From positions 7,624-71,623 of the forward strand of contig JBFWOJ010000018.1 of NCBI GenBank assembly GCA_050250575.1: a DNA stretch of 64,000 bases. The letters are read 5' to 3'. Every line of letters begins with the position of its first letter. Positions within the stretch are counted from its first letter, which is position 1. Positions 46,001 through 53,799 of this stretch are shown here, in pieces. A program made the translations under genes and the position numbers. Under the pieces are notes generated by a model. That model was not told the origin of the DNA, did not search any database, and worked only from the letters and a program-made list of their open reading frames with translations. This DNA comes from SHVO01 sp050250575. GTDB lineage: Bacteria; Pseudomonadota; Alphaproteobacteria; Rhodospirillales; Rhodospirillaceae.

Positions 46001-47951
46001 CGACCGAGCGCTCGATAGGGTGGTTGCTCTCTCGCGCACGACGCCATTCGCGGGCAACTCCGGCTGGGGCAAATTGACCGTCGTTCATGCGGTCGACCAA
46101 CCTCTCGAGGTGCCGGCCATCCGGTCGGAGCAGGGCGGACTTGTCTTCAAAGTGGTAAGGCCGGCGCCGGAGACCGAGTGGGCCGCCTATGCCGCAACCT
46201 CCAATTCGCCCATTGGCATCGACCTTGCGTCCGAGCGCGGGGCCACCCACGCTCACTTTGTCGGCCAGGTCTTCGTGCACCGGATGTCGACCGCCGCGGC
46301 GAGGTGTGAGGCGACATGGGTTGACTGGACTGCGGCGCCCGTCAACGAGGGCACGGAGAAAAGCCCAAACTATGTCCATCGGCGGCCAAAGATCACCCGA
46401 ACAATTTTCGATGTCGACAGCATCCCGATTGATCTCGCGGGAGATGAACAGAGATTCGTCAATCTTTTCCGCGATGAGGCGCGCACGTTGCGTCGGGGTG
46501 CGTCGTACGAATTCGGAAATACTGCAGCGCGCCTTCTCCATCTCCGCCTGATCGGTACATCTCGCTTCGCGAACGAGTTTGATGCCGACAAAATCGAGCG
46601 GCCGCCCGGCGCCGAGGGGCAGTTCGAGCTCGAGAGCCGCCCACACGGCGAGGTCGAAATGACTCCGAGCCGGGATCGCGAAAAATTCGATGAGGCCGCG
46701 CTCGACCTCGACGTGCAGATCAAGGGTAACCAACGCACCGTGCTGATGAAAGCCACCGAGCGTCCGCCCAAGCCGGCTATCGACAAGATCAGCTGGGTGG
46801 CGCCGGAGAAACAATCGACTCAGGTGCAGGAGTCGGACCCGCGCGGCAAGTGCGGCATTCTGGCGCAGCCGGCTTTTGTAGCCGAAAAGTCGGTTCATCC
46901 CCGCCTCTGGCTCTCATCGCCGGTTTTCACCTCCGGAAACGCCGAGAAGATCGCCGTGATATGCGTCCCGGGCGACCTGTTCCACGGCGCCGACCTTTCA
47001 AATCTCACCACCGACGATTTCAAGACCACATATAAGGACGTGGCAGAGTACGTCGCCCGCTGGGGCCGCGATCCCGTCATAAATACCGGTTCCGTCGGAC
47101 CGTTCATGGCGCCGGAGGCTTTCCAAGGGTGGGTGGGGACCCGCCGCGATCTTGGACTGCCCCTGCCGGTCGCCGGGCCGGAGCGCCGCGGCGCGCGCGC
47201 AGGACGAAATGGCTTCGACGCTCAGCTACCCAAAGTGGCTGTGGCGCTTTACCAGCCGATGCTCGATACGGAAACCGGGCGCTGGTACGTCGACATCCCG
47301 ATTGTACCTCGCGCGCATATGACCTGGGTCCGGCTCGCGATCGCGAATTACCAGCCCTACGCCGAACCCGGGCTCGAGCTGTCTCAGCCGCTCGCGCTCG
47401 ATCCGATTCAGATTCCGGCGAGCCGCACCGTCGAGATCCACGTCAACCGCGACGAATCGCTCACCGTTAGGGTCATGGGCCTCGCCTACACTGCGCGCGC
47501 GCCCGACAATCCACACAAGACCGGGTCCTCCGCCGCCGGACCGCAGACCAACACGCCGCTGCTCGGAATCCGCTTGTTGCGAGCGCTTCCCGAGCGGGCG
47601 GGCACTGTTGTCGGTTACGACAAGCGCGGCCACGCCCTTGTGCGCGCACGCGCGGAACCGACCAGTGCGGGCCGCGACAATCTCGAATGGCTGTACTGCC
47701 TCGCGCCGCCCTCGGGAGGACTCCGTGACATAGAATACGTCGTGCAGATTGACGAGCTGGAGCTTCACATTCCCGATGTGGATCTCGCGACCACAACCGA
47801 TCCGGCGAGCGCGGATTACTATGTCGAGAAGCCGGCGCTGTTTTCAATTGCCGTGCCGATCTTTCGTATTCTCCAGAGTGCTGCGCAAAACGTCCAACAG
47901 AGCCTCCCCCCGCAATCGGCTGGAGAGAGTGCCGCGCAAGCAGCGGAATAA
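43008..47951 (+). CDS. Giant (1,647-residue) partner protein of unknown family
   Basis: The ATG at 43008 is one base after the stop of the 2,496-residue gene, with GGAAAG just before, so the two are coupled. An extended frame starting at 42861 is rejected. No signal peptide or membrane helix is seen. The sequence is rich in Pro, Asp and aromatic residues with many short strands, for example DLGHTYDVPISLLPPPVLRV and VGDSYEFGMRAVMPHGGD (about residues 660-690), and reads as a string of beta-rich domains. The C-terminus is Ala/Gln-rich. No family recognised. Absence of a signal suggests it stays inside or is carried out bound to the Tat substrate. Confidence 0.82.
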   Translation: MPLATNLFCLPLADGMKSDGTLRISIMVMPEPSASGAFHMDNEALPSAVRTAGTPTIYVFDRNGDRMPVKGVVIHDNWPHNTVEKADALWLRLFPKAKAQDLWDTLVGTASAGAHILNRNDAAARGFVLAGKHAVSVRGGRHYDHAGISRDLEEVRVADSAWRLGVVAAACHLQELQTQKGANQDTLNGLTSLPAVASAAAAPFRDVGLIFRRAIAPLFEFAERRFDSMARVAHFVAPSVEDASRTLLFADLDKASKAAINVDRTSRRLEADYPALFGSLQRTLAETKRPNVLTSLSLTPNSLKAATPHFAKKLLAHGEANPIEQKQSHERDVKVTDKYEQVRRKLAGIRSFPTVAKFLGMIVDVEISAADAASFPASGFIGATFGTTRPPDMGSARELTAFALDRAQGMFYVRENPRSAEDGNPLLNFYSNDYPLQRGLAVGSQFTVGSDDPVMHLYSTAQQMMSESEALANGALPQSLSSKLPEVQNRGLHVLYREAFFQSSAFAQRAVENVIRRTKGETIYHYAEDLIIGVRPDVRRTRTPAAPARSEAASATPVADEFLPLMIRTLSFHDIRSAYGRNPDVDDGWHPYPEFQDRDHGVARALPKLVPNGTDKQLSPAQTVLTWMGDPLGVPAPQIDKDGNEIYEVPASADDFDLGHTYDVPISLLPPPVLRVGDSYEFGMRAVMPHGGDIGFDKAVDLYDKTAQAPFAGEGFATAAFPFLYQGDLKSPIVLLPHNDPFLNPAIKAPPLARDDRIVLRSGSSGQTNYIRRILVPPKVNPDVAEQFGLFDPYTDTDDVSPPSAFLAYQRVEGTGAFPDVANHAIQTNVNRSPVAGGVLAVAKPTKAEIPAYYPHPLSRTAMMLFERNLRVPTPYTDQPVEMSFWNADETPFNARPVVLDFYANKDVKGAEVQAGFSTTLGGKGTPPVTAHVINVAPAEFATLWYWVPDANETITKRARTRAIVSRLGKVLASSAHTIALAKNLGFDSEGDADDKMLDRALDRVVALSRTTPFAGNSGWGKLTVVHAVDQPLEVPAIRSEQGGLVFKVVRPAPETEWAAYAATSNSPIGIDLASERGATHAHFVGQVFVHRMSTAAARCEATWVDWTAAPVNEGTEKSPNYVHRRPKITRTIFDVDSIPIDLAGDEQRFVNLFRDEARTLRRGASYEFGNTAARLLHLRLIGTSRFANEFDADKIERPPGAEGQFELESRPHGEVEMTPSRDREKFDEAALDLDVQIKGNQRTVLMKATERPPKPAIDKISWVAPEKQSTQVQESDPRGKCGILAQPAFVAEKSVHPRLWLSSPVFTSGNAEKIAVICVPGDLFHGADLSNLTTDDFKTTYKDVAEYVARWGRDPVINTGSVGPFMAPEAFQGWVGTRRDLGLPLPVAGPERRGARAGRNGFDAQLPKVAVALYQPMLDTETGRWYVDIPIVPRAHMTWVRLAIANYQPYAEPGLELSQPLALDPIQIPASRTVEIHVNRDESLTVRVMGLAYTARAPDNPHKTGSSAAGPQTNTPLLGIRLLRALPERAGTVVGYDKRGHALVRARAEPTSAGRDNLEWLYCLAPPSGGLRDIEYVVQIDELELHIPDVDLATTTDPASADYYVEKPALFSIAVPIFRILQSAAQNVQQSLPPQSAGESAAQAAE

Positions 47952-47972
47952 ATAAAAGAGCAGGAGAGAAAA

Positions 47973-48761
47973 ATGACGAAGCAGAAAACCGCGCACCGTG
48001 CGTCGGGAAGCCGAACGGAGCGCGCAGGGAAATCCGGCCCGGGGATCGCGCTGGATGCCGTCGCGTCCGTACTCGCGCAGAAGGAGGTGCCGCGCAGCGA
48101 CATCCAGCTTCTCGCGGAGCTTCACACTGACGGCAAAGCATGGATTATAGATGTCGCTCCATGCGCAGACGGGCCGGTGTACCGGGTTGCCAAGAAGGAC
48201 GTCATCGTCGGTCAGTCAAAAATGACCACTTGCACGGACGGCCGGCAGAAAAAGATCCATCACATCACTGTCCGCGGCGACGCCGATGGCATGCGCTGGC
48301 AGGCCGGAAAAGCGCGCGATCTATTTGGCCTGGATCCTCTTGGTATGCGGCCGCCGCAGTACGTCCGTATCGCTTTCACCTCGAGCGGCGAAGGTACGCT
48401 CACCTATGGTGGGACGTCAGTCCCTTGTTTGGGACGGCCGGGATTCGGCTACCGGAAGGATCTGACGATCACTGGTGTCGTGGGCATCGACAAATTTAGG
48501 GAACGATGGAGCACCGAATACGGGGTGATGATGGAGTGGGCCGTGCTCATCATGGGCCAGCGCGGAATCTATGTGCACCTGGGGGCGGACACCATCGCAA
48601 CAAATTACAACCAACCGAGCGCGGGATGCATTCATCTCGCCGGTGCAAACGCCAGCAGGTTTTACGACTGGATTACGGGGACGACGCGCTTTGAGATCAG
48701 CTGTCCCTGGGCTGTTCCAGGCAGAAAGGATGTTTCCCCGTTTGTCGAACTTCAGTCGTGA
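47973..48761 (+). CDS. L,D-transpeptidase-like (YkuD-fold) protein
   Basis: 262 residues, ATG 47973 after AGGAGAG. The C-terminal half carries the YkuD signature: IYVHLGADTIATNYNQ (His202) and QPSAGCIHLAG (Ser217, Cys219), matching HxG...S-x-G-C. The Arg that usually follows (SHGCIR) is His here. L,D-transpeptidases make 3-3 cross-links or attach proteins to peptidoglycan in the periplasm. No signal peptide is visible; the first 25 residues are very basic, so export is not explained. It lies 21 bases after the 1,647-residue gene. Confidence 0.78.
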   Translation: MTKQKTAHRASGSRTERAGKSGPGIALDAVASVLAQKEVPRSDIQLLAELHTDGKAWIIDVAPCADGPVYRVAKKDVIVGQSKMTTCTDGRQKKIHHITVRGDADGMRWQAGKARDLFGLDPLGMRPPQYVRIAFTSSGEGTLTYGGTSVPCLGRPGFGYRKDLTITGVVGIDKFRERWSTEYGVMMEWAVLIMGQRGIYVHLGADTIATNYNQPSAGCIHLAGANASRFYDWITGTTRFEISCPWAVPGRKDVSPFVELQS

Positions 48762-48821
48762 CACGCAACAGGCGGGCGATTCCACATATGTAACTAGATA
48801 GTCATTGGCGGAAGAAGTGAG

Positions 48822-50558
48822 ATGCCGTTCGACATCAATCGATTCGTATTAAACGCGAAGCGCCAGCTGGAAGAGCTTCGTCAGCGCAAAAACGGCGATC
48901 TAGAAGCGCATATGCATCTACAAGAGTCCGTCAAAGACGGGATTCGGATAATTCTTGAAGTAAAGGAGAGATCCGACGGCCCTGGCCTAAAGGACCGATT
49001 CCTGGCGCGACTCCGGCCGGACTTTCTACATGAAATCACGCCTCTTTTTAGGGGAGCTGCGGACGAGCCGTCAAGGACTCCGCACTTTGATCTCGCGAAG
49101 TTTTGGTTGCTCAGGATTTTCGATGTTAGTTCGTTCGTGCCTGGGGGAAATCTCTTTGACTTGGCTCATGAGCTTCGACAGCAATTGGATCTGCATTCAG
49201 CCGAGCCCGATTTGCCTTATGAAGACAATGAAGCTGTCGAAATTGGTAGTCGCTCACGCGTATTGACCACAGCCATTGCAGACCGCGCATGGTCACTTAG
49301 GACCATGCGCGTTCCCGAGGCTTGGAAGTACTCCCTCCAAAATGCCGGTCTCACTCCTCAGGGAAGCGGGATTGTGATCGGACATCCTGACACCGGTTAT
49401 ACGGTGCATGACGATCTCGATGCGGCGCGCTTGCTCATTTCGAAGGGCTACGACTTTATCGACAACAAGTGGGACCCTTTAGACCCGTTGACCTATAAAG
49501 GGTCACCGGGGCACGGAACGGCGACGGGCAGTGTCATCATGAGTGGCGGCGGAGTGACGCCCGCTCCGATATCGGGGGGTGGGACGACCCCGCCCGGAGA
49601 AGTGACGGGTGTCGCTCCTCAAGCAGGATTGATCCCGATAAGGACCGCGAAATTCGTCGCGTGGATATTTTCGAGCCATATTGCTCAGGCCATACACTTC
49701 GCCCGCCAGTGTAATTGCCACGTCATCTCGATCAGTATGGGTGGTACGCCCCTGCGAGCCTTGCATGCCGCAATTTACGACGCCGTCGCCGATGGCATCG
49801 TTGTTGTCGCAGCTGCAGGAAATGAGGTTCGTACGGTTGTATATCCCGCCAGATACCCGGAATGCATCGCTTTAGCTGCGACCAACTATAAGGACATTCC
49901 GTGGCGGAGATCTTCGAGAGGCAAAGCAATTGATGTGTCGGCGCCCGGCGAACAGGTCTGGCGTGCAATCAAAAGGCGGCCTACGGACAGCAACACAGGA
50001 GTCGGACCAAGCAATGGTACGTCATATGCGGCGGCAAACGCCGCCGGGGTAGCTGCACTATGGTTATCGCATCACGGTGCCGACGGTTTGCGGCGCGCTG
50101 CCGGCTCGAGCCTCCAAGAAACATTTCGGATGGCGCTGCGGACATCTGCGCGCGTGCCACCTGCATGGAACGCGTCGAAGTTCGGTGCCGGAATTATTGA
50201 TGCGCATGCGCTGCTTGCACTTCCAGTACCTCCAACAGGTATTACGTCTCCATTCACTTCCGATCTGGACGAGACAGCTAGTCTTCTAGAGCCGCTTGAC
50301 GAAGAGGTTGCAAAGGCAATGCTTGCGCAGTCCATCGGAGTGCCGCGAATTCAACTTGAACAGACTCTCGGTCCTTGGCTCGGCGAAATAGCCCACATCT
50401 TCTTTACGCTGAACGTTGAAGAGGATCCGTCGTTTCAGATGTTGACCACGCATTCTCTGTCCACCGTCGATATTGGGGCAAGCCAATTGCGGGCGTTGCT
50501 TGAAAGACACGGTTCGGAATCTCTTTTAGGATGGCTAGTGGCCAGGAAAAAGCCGTAG
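48822..50558 (+). CDS. S8 (subtilisin-like) serine peptidase without a signal peptide
   Basis: 578 residues. The catalytic triad is readable: Asp190 in VIGHPDTGYTVHDD, His231 in GSPGHGTATGS, Ser401 in SNGTSYAAANAAG, with the oxyanion Asn in VVAAAGNEV. Residues 1-175 form an unrecognised N-terminal domain, not an obvious inhibitor I9 propeptide. Residues about 470-578 are a further C-terminal domain. With no signal or membrane segment it appears cytosolic, unlike most secreted subtilases. Base composition is more A+T-rich than the giant genes, suggesting a different origin. It follows the transpeptidase-like gene after 60 bases. Confidence 0.88.
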   Translation: MPFDINRFVLNAKRQLEELRQRKNGDLEAHMHLQESVKDGIRIILEVKERSDGPGLKDRFLARLRPDFLHEITPLFRGAADEPSRTPHFDLAKFWLLRIFDVSSFVPGGNLFDLAHELRQQLDLHSAEPDLPYEDNEAVEIGSRSRVLTTAIADRAWSLRTMRVPEAWKYSLQNAGLTPQGSGIVIGHPDTGYTVHDDLDAARLLISKGYDFIDNKWDPLDPLTYKGSPGHGTATGSVIMSGGGVTPAPISGGGTTPPGEVTGVAPQAGLIPIRTAKFVAWIFSSHIAQAIHFARQCNCHVISISMGGTPLRALHAAIYDAVADGIVVVAAAGNEVRTVVYPARYPECIALAATNYKDIPWRRSSRGKAIDVSAPGEQVWRAIKRRPTDSNTGVGPSNGTSYAAANAAGVAALWLSHHGADGLRRAAGSSLQETFRMALRTSARVPPAWNASKFGAGIIDAHALLALPVPPTGITSPFTSDLDETASLLEPLDEEVAKAMLAQSIGVPRIQLEQTLGPWLGEIAHIFFTLNVEEDPSFQMLTTHSLSTVDIGASQLRALLERHGSESLLGWLVARKKP

Positions 50559-51094
50559 ATCTCAAGGCCGATGTAGTCGCCGGAGAAACCGGGTAAAGTG
50601 GCACGATGGGGATCGCCACCGGGAAATGCATGCGCTTGCAGCTGCTGAAAGAGTGAGTTCAGGTTGTTAGGCGCAGGGGTGCAGGCCCGTGGCGGACCTA
50701 CCCTCTCCGCCACACTTAAACTGCCGGACGCATTCGCGCAAAGTAACGAATTTCGTCACGTTGGGAGAATGAAACGCATCAGATCTATTTCCCGCGCAGG
50801 GCGCACTCCGTGCAGTCGCGTTCGCAGCGTCCCTGAGAGATGACGATTGGTGCTGGCGGTGATAATTTTGCGCCTGCCGACGCAAGTCGGCGAGTGGGAT
50901 GAAGGCCAGGTGCTTTTCGCACAAAAATAATTTTTGTCGGTACAACTTCCGCGTGGTGTGATGTTGGTACGAATAAGGCAGTCCGTGGTCGTCCGTCAGC
51001 AGTCTCTCAATTCGAGGGTAGGAGAGTTGGTGCCTCTTGAGTTCGGGAAAAATTGCGCATTAAAAATCAAACGCTTAGAGGCCGAATGTGATGA
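50559..51094. other. Non-coding right end of the island
   Basis: 536 bases. No frame has a credible start or codon pattern. It holds the right arm-type site at 50,981-50,995 and the right attachment site just after. The remainder shows nothing I recognise. Confidence 0.6.
50981..50995 (+). repeat. Candidate integrase arm-type site, right end
   Basis: GTCCGTGGTCGTCCG, a 13/15 match to the left site at 33,795-33,809 in direct orientation, about 100 bases inside attR. Confidence 0.45.
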
Positions 51095-51111
51095 CGGCCC
51101 TGGGCACCATT
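51095..51111 (+). repeat. Right attachment site (attR)
   Basis: Exact 17-base copy of the tRNA-Phe 3' end (CGGCCCTGGGCACCATT). The bases before it do not continue the tRNA, so it is a fragment, as expected after integration. Confidence 0.88.
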
Positions 51112-51126
51112 CTTTCTATGTCCGAC

Positions 51127-51171
51127 CCGGAGACATGGGTAACACCTTGTACCGGAGACATGGGTGACACC
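51127..51171. repeat. Two imperfect 20-bp direct repeats at the IS481 remnant end
   Basis: CCGGAGACATGGGTAACACC and CCGGAGACATGGGTGACACC start 25 bases apart and differ at one position. They resemble IS481-type terminal sequence and lie directly before the transposase fragment, 15 bases outside attR. Confidence 0.6.
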
Positions 51172-51172
51172 C

Positions 51173-51535
51173 TCAGCCGAACGGGGTGTTGATGGGCTGT
51201 AGGGTCTTCTGCTCCAGGTCGATGTATCCGAGATCATAGTGCATGAAGGAGACGAGCCAAATGTCGTCTTCGACTTCCTTGAGTCCGAGGCGGTGACCGG
51301 CGAAGACGAGGGAGAGGTTGATCTTCTTCTTGTGCATGCAGATGCGGCCGCAGTCTGTCACCAAGAGATCCTTATCATGAAGAGGATAGGTGAGGTCGGG
51401 GAGGCCGCGATAGGGCTTTGCGGAAGGAGTGTAGAGTTCGGCCGGACACTTCATGGCGATGGCCTCGTGGGGCCGCTCGGTGTTGAACTCCTCGAGGAAG
51501 GTATCGAACTTTGCCTGCTGCTGCAGGGTGTTCAT
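51173..51535 (-). pseudogene. IS481-type transposase, C-terminal fragment
   Basis: The readable part begins at NTLQQQAKFDTFLEEFNTERP, followed by HEAIAMKCPAELYTPS and the DLTYPLHDKD segment, the C-terminal end of IS481-family integrase-core transposases. The Asp-Asp-Glu core upstream is missing; sequence beyond 51,535 does not continue the protein. It is therefore a dead remnant, read leftward toward attR. Confidence 0.82.
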
Positions 51536-51926
51536 GCCTGGAGGTCGAGGGGCCTCGCGCTTCCCGCGGCCTGATGGCGCTTCTTGATTGCGTCGGTCAG
51601 ATGGATTGTGACGTTGACGCGCCGAACGTCCGGTCACGGAGTGACAGTACGCTCCTAACGGCGGGCGGGCGCATGTCCCATTACCTCATCACGGCGAATT
51701 TATGAATATTTAGGGGAATCCCGGATGGCGGGTGCTTACCTTTATTTGTATTCAATCCCTAGCGAGTTATTGCGCCGTCGCGCGAGACTTTTCCATCCGG
51801 CCCCGCGCCACGTGCGCTTCGCTTCAAGCCGATTCGGCACCCGCCGCATAGTAGAACAGTGTTCGGAAAATGGGGGAATGCCTGCTGCGACGTTTGCGCA
51901 GCGATCCATGCGTCATAGGAGGAATT

Positions 51927-52382
51927 ATGACATCCAAGTGGACTATCGTTGCCCCTTTTATCGTAGCGTTGTTGATTACCACCGGCGCCGTGTTCGTCGC
52001 ACTTGATGCGCGCGAAGACGCGAGCGCGGCTCAGAACGACCTTTCCGTTGCGGCCCGGCAGATGGAGTTGCTGCGCGCAGATCTAAATGAAGCGCAAGCT
52101 AAGATCGCCGCTGTCCAAGCTCCCATCGCCGGGCCTGCCGACCGTGCGGAGGAAACGGCGCAATTAGAACAGAAGCTCGCAGCCGTCGAGATCGAAAATA
52201 CTGCCTTGCGTGCGAAATTGCGAAGCGTTGAACAGAATGCGCGGCAAACCCGGCATACGGCCGACTTATGGCGTGATCTGTTCGATTACACTTGGCGAAC
52301 CCGGGAACCTGGTGAGGGGACCGTCGCGGCCACGTCGGTCGGTGAAAAACCGTCAGCCGTCGCGGATGCTCGTGCAAATTGA
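51927..52382 (+). CDS. Small membrane-anchored coiled-coil protein
   Basis: 151 residues from ATG 51927, after a strong AGGAGGAATT. One membrane helix (residues 7-26, IVAPFIVALLITTGAVFVAL) is followed by a long coiled coil (about 30-115, heptads such as LEQKLAAVEIENTALRAKLR) and a short polar tail. No family recognised. It is one of three such proteins between 51.9 and 55.6 kb. Confidence 0.6.
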   Translation: MTSKWTIVAPFIVALLITTGAVFVALDAREDASAAQNDLSVAARQMELLRADLNEAQAKIAAVQAPIAGPADRAEETAQLEQKLAAVEIENTALRAKLRSVEQNARQTRHTADLWRDLFDYTWRTREPGEGTVAATSVGEKPSAVADARAN

Positions 52383-52669
52383 CGAAGCGAGGTGACAGAG
52401 TCATCCCTGCCTTGAACAGGAACATTCAAGTGCGTCAGCTACCGCTGCGGCGGTTCGAGCCGGCTGCGTTGCGCCAACAGGCCCTGAATTACCGAGCATT
52501 AATTGGATTGATGCGCTATCGCGCGGCGAAGCGGGGGATTGAGACCTTGGCGCTCCGGTACGAACGCGCAGCTGCGGACCTTGAATTATCAAGGAAATCG
52601 TCGGCTAAAGACGAAGGTGAGCGACCCTCTACCATTACCGGACCTGCGCGGACTGGGCGCTGTTTCTAG
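52379..52669 (+). CDS. Possible small hypothetical protein, 96 residues
   Basis: A TTG start overlaps the stop of the coiled-coil gene (TTGA). The product is basic and helical (LRQQALNYRALIGLMRYRAAKRG). The end runs into the otsB-like pseudogene in another frame. Coupling to the upstream gene is the only support. Confidence 0.25.
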   Translation: MTKRGDRVIPALNRNIQVRQLPLRRFEPAALRQQALNYRALIGLMRYRAAKRGIETLALRYERAAADLELSRKSSAKDEGERPSTITGPARTGRCF

Positions 52670-53100
52670 ACATGGATGGCACGCTCCCTAATTGCCTTCG
52701 TGACCGCCCTAGTGGGAAGCCGGTCAACAGGAATGATTTTAAAGTCCTGTCGACGCTGCCGCAGATGCTCCTCACGCTTCGTTATGAGCTTGGTGGGGCT
52801 GTTGCTGTCGTGTCGGAAGCAACGCTGGCGGACATTGACCGTCTTCTCGGTGGGGAAGGATCTGACGCCGCCGGATGTCACGGCGCTGAGTGGCGGGCGC
52901 ATGGGGCCAAAACGATACGCGACGGGGATCCGCAGGCAATAACAAGAGTAGTCCGTCAATTGCGGAAGTGTACGCGCGGATTGCCGACGAGCCCGCATTT
53001 GAATGCGCGTAGAGCGAATCCCTAACCGATAAAGGTGTCTTTGTGCTCGTGATGCTCCACGTATCCGGAAGGATTTGCCATCGGAGGCGCATGCCGGCCG
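52621..53100 (+). pseudogene. Decayed trehalose-6-phosphate phosphatase (second otsB copy)
   Basis: HAD motif I is readable as WALFLDMDGTL, but no start codon precedes it after the stop at 52618. AGGAVAVVSE-type sequence and DAAGCHGAEWRAHG then match the intact OtsB at 58,966-59,778 (DAAGCHGAEFRLNG). The sugar-binding SGR is replaced by SEA. Near 52,970 the reading frame shifts (EVYARIADEPAFECA continues in another frame), followed by stops. The rest of the gene is missing. Confidence 0.75.
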
Positions 53101-53288
53101 AACGGCCGGTGAACCATTCAGAACGTTGGCTGCGTTGTTTTCAGTGCGAGGTCATCGTCTGCCTATCGTTTGCCAACGCGCGTCGTGGGCGTTAAGTACG
53201 GTCGTAGCGAAGTGGCGATACGTGCCACGGCTCATCAGCTTGGTATTTCGTTGAAACCGGTTAATCGACGTCCCTACGGAACTAAGCG

Positions 53289-53317
53289 AAAAAAAGCCGC
53301 TGAGAGTTCTGCGGCTT
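53289..53317 (-). terminator. Rho-independent terminator, leftward
   Basis: On the minus strand AAGCCGC and GCGGCTT pair with a ten-base loop and are followed by a run of T. It lies 160 bases beyond the stop of the leftward 75-residue gene and ends transcription from the marR side. Confidence 0.8.
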
Positions 53318-53473
53318 ATCCGAGTTGATCTGCGGGGACAGCCCGTGGAGAAGAGGGTTTTCGCACGAGACTTCCAGCCGCTTTTTCACCAATCCGGCAC
53401 TTGGCCCACGCACTCTAACTACGAATAATGCCATCGCTCCAACCCGCAATTCAGCGTCCAGCACCCGAACGAT

Positions 53474-53701
53474 CTATCCTTCGCGTTTGGCTTCGAAATT
53501 CGCCGCTGGTAGCGAACATGGTTCGGAGACGCTGCTACGATCCGCCGAAGTGCTTAAGGCTTCGATCTTTTCGTTTAGCGCGATTATTTTTTCACTTGCG
53601 GCGGCCAAATCGGCTCGAAGCGCAGTTATGTGGGAGAAGGCTGCAACAAGCGCGATCGCCAAGAAACCGCCGATCAGGTTCTGTTTGGTAAGGGCAGGCA
53701 T
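53474..53701 (-). CDS. Small membrane-anchored coiled-coil protein, 75 residues
   Basis: ATG 53701 follows GGAG by nine bases. The N-terminus has one membrane helix (LIGGFLAIALVAAFSHI), then a short coiled coil (LRADLAAASEKIIALNEKI) and a polar tail. It resembles in layout, not sequence, the proteins at 51,927 and 55,318. A terminator follows. Confidence 0.5.
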   Translation of the reverse strand: MPALTKQNLIGGFLAIALVAAFSHITALRADLAAASEKIIALNEKIEALSTSADRSSVSEPCSLPAANFEAKREG

Positions 53702-53799
53702 AACGTTTGCTCCGTTCTGGGCCGAGTACAGGCTACTTCGGCGTCAGACGGCAGACGATCAGGGAATCCCTGGGTCGAGGGTTGGACAATCGCTATCTC

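Larger units (their letters stand above)
33779..51111. mobile_element. Integrative island of about 17.3 kb at tRNA-Phe
   Basis: Bounded by 17-bp direct repeats, with a tyrosine integrase next to the tRNA. Cargo is one rightward block: a 2,496-residue Tat-signal protein, a 1,647-residue protein, an L,D-transpeptidase-like protein and an S8 peptidase. No conjugation, phage structural, resistance or restriction genes are seen. Candidate integrase arm sites lie inside both ends. The two giant genes are GC-rich like the host, while the S8 gene and both flanks are visibly more A+T-rich. The intact ends and integrase suggest the element may still excise. Confidence 0.88.

Noticed and set aside
35516..47951. 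Rhs/YD, toxin-complex, type VI or polyketide-synthase identity for the giant proteins
   Set aside because: No YD repeats, no PAAR/VgrG-like start, no carrier or ketosynthase motif could be seen.
51725..52006. 93-codon frame before the coiled-coil protein gene
   Set aside because: Overlaps the well-placed ATG at 51927 and has an Arg-rich shadow-like product.
53282..53464. 60-codon leftward frame ending in the terminator stem
   Set aside because: Runs through the terminator hairpin and has no ribosome site or recognisable product.
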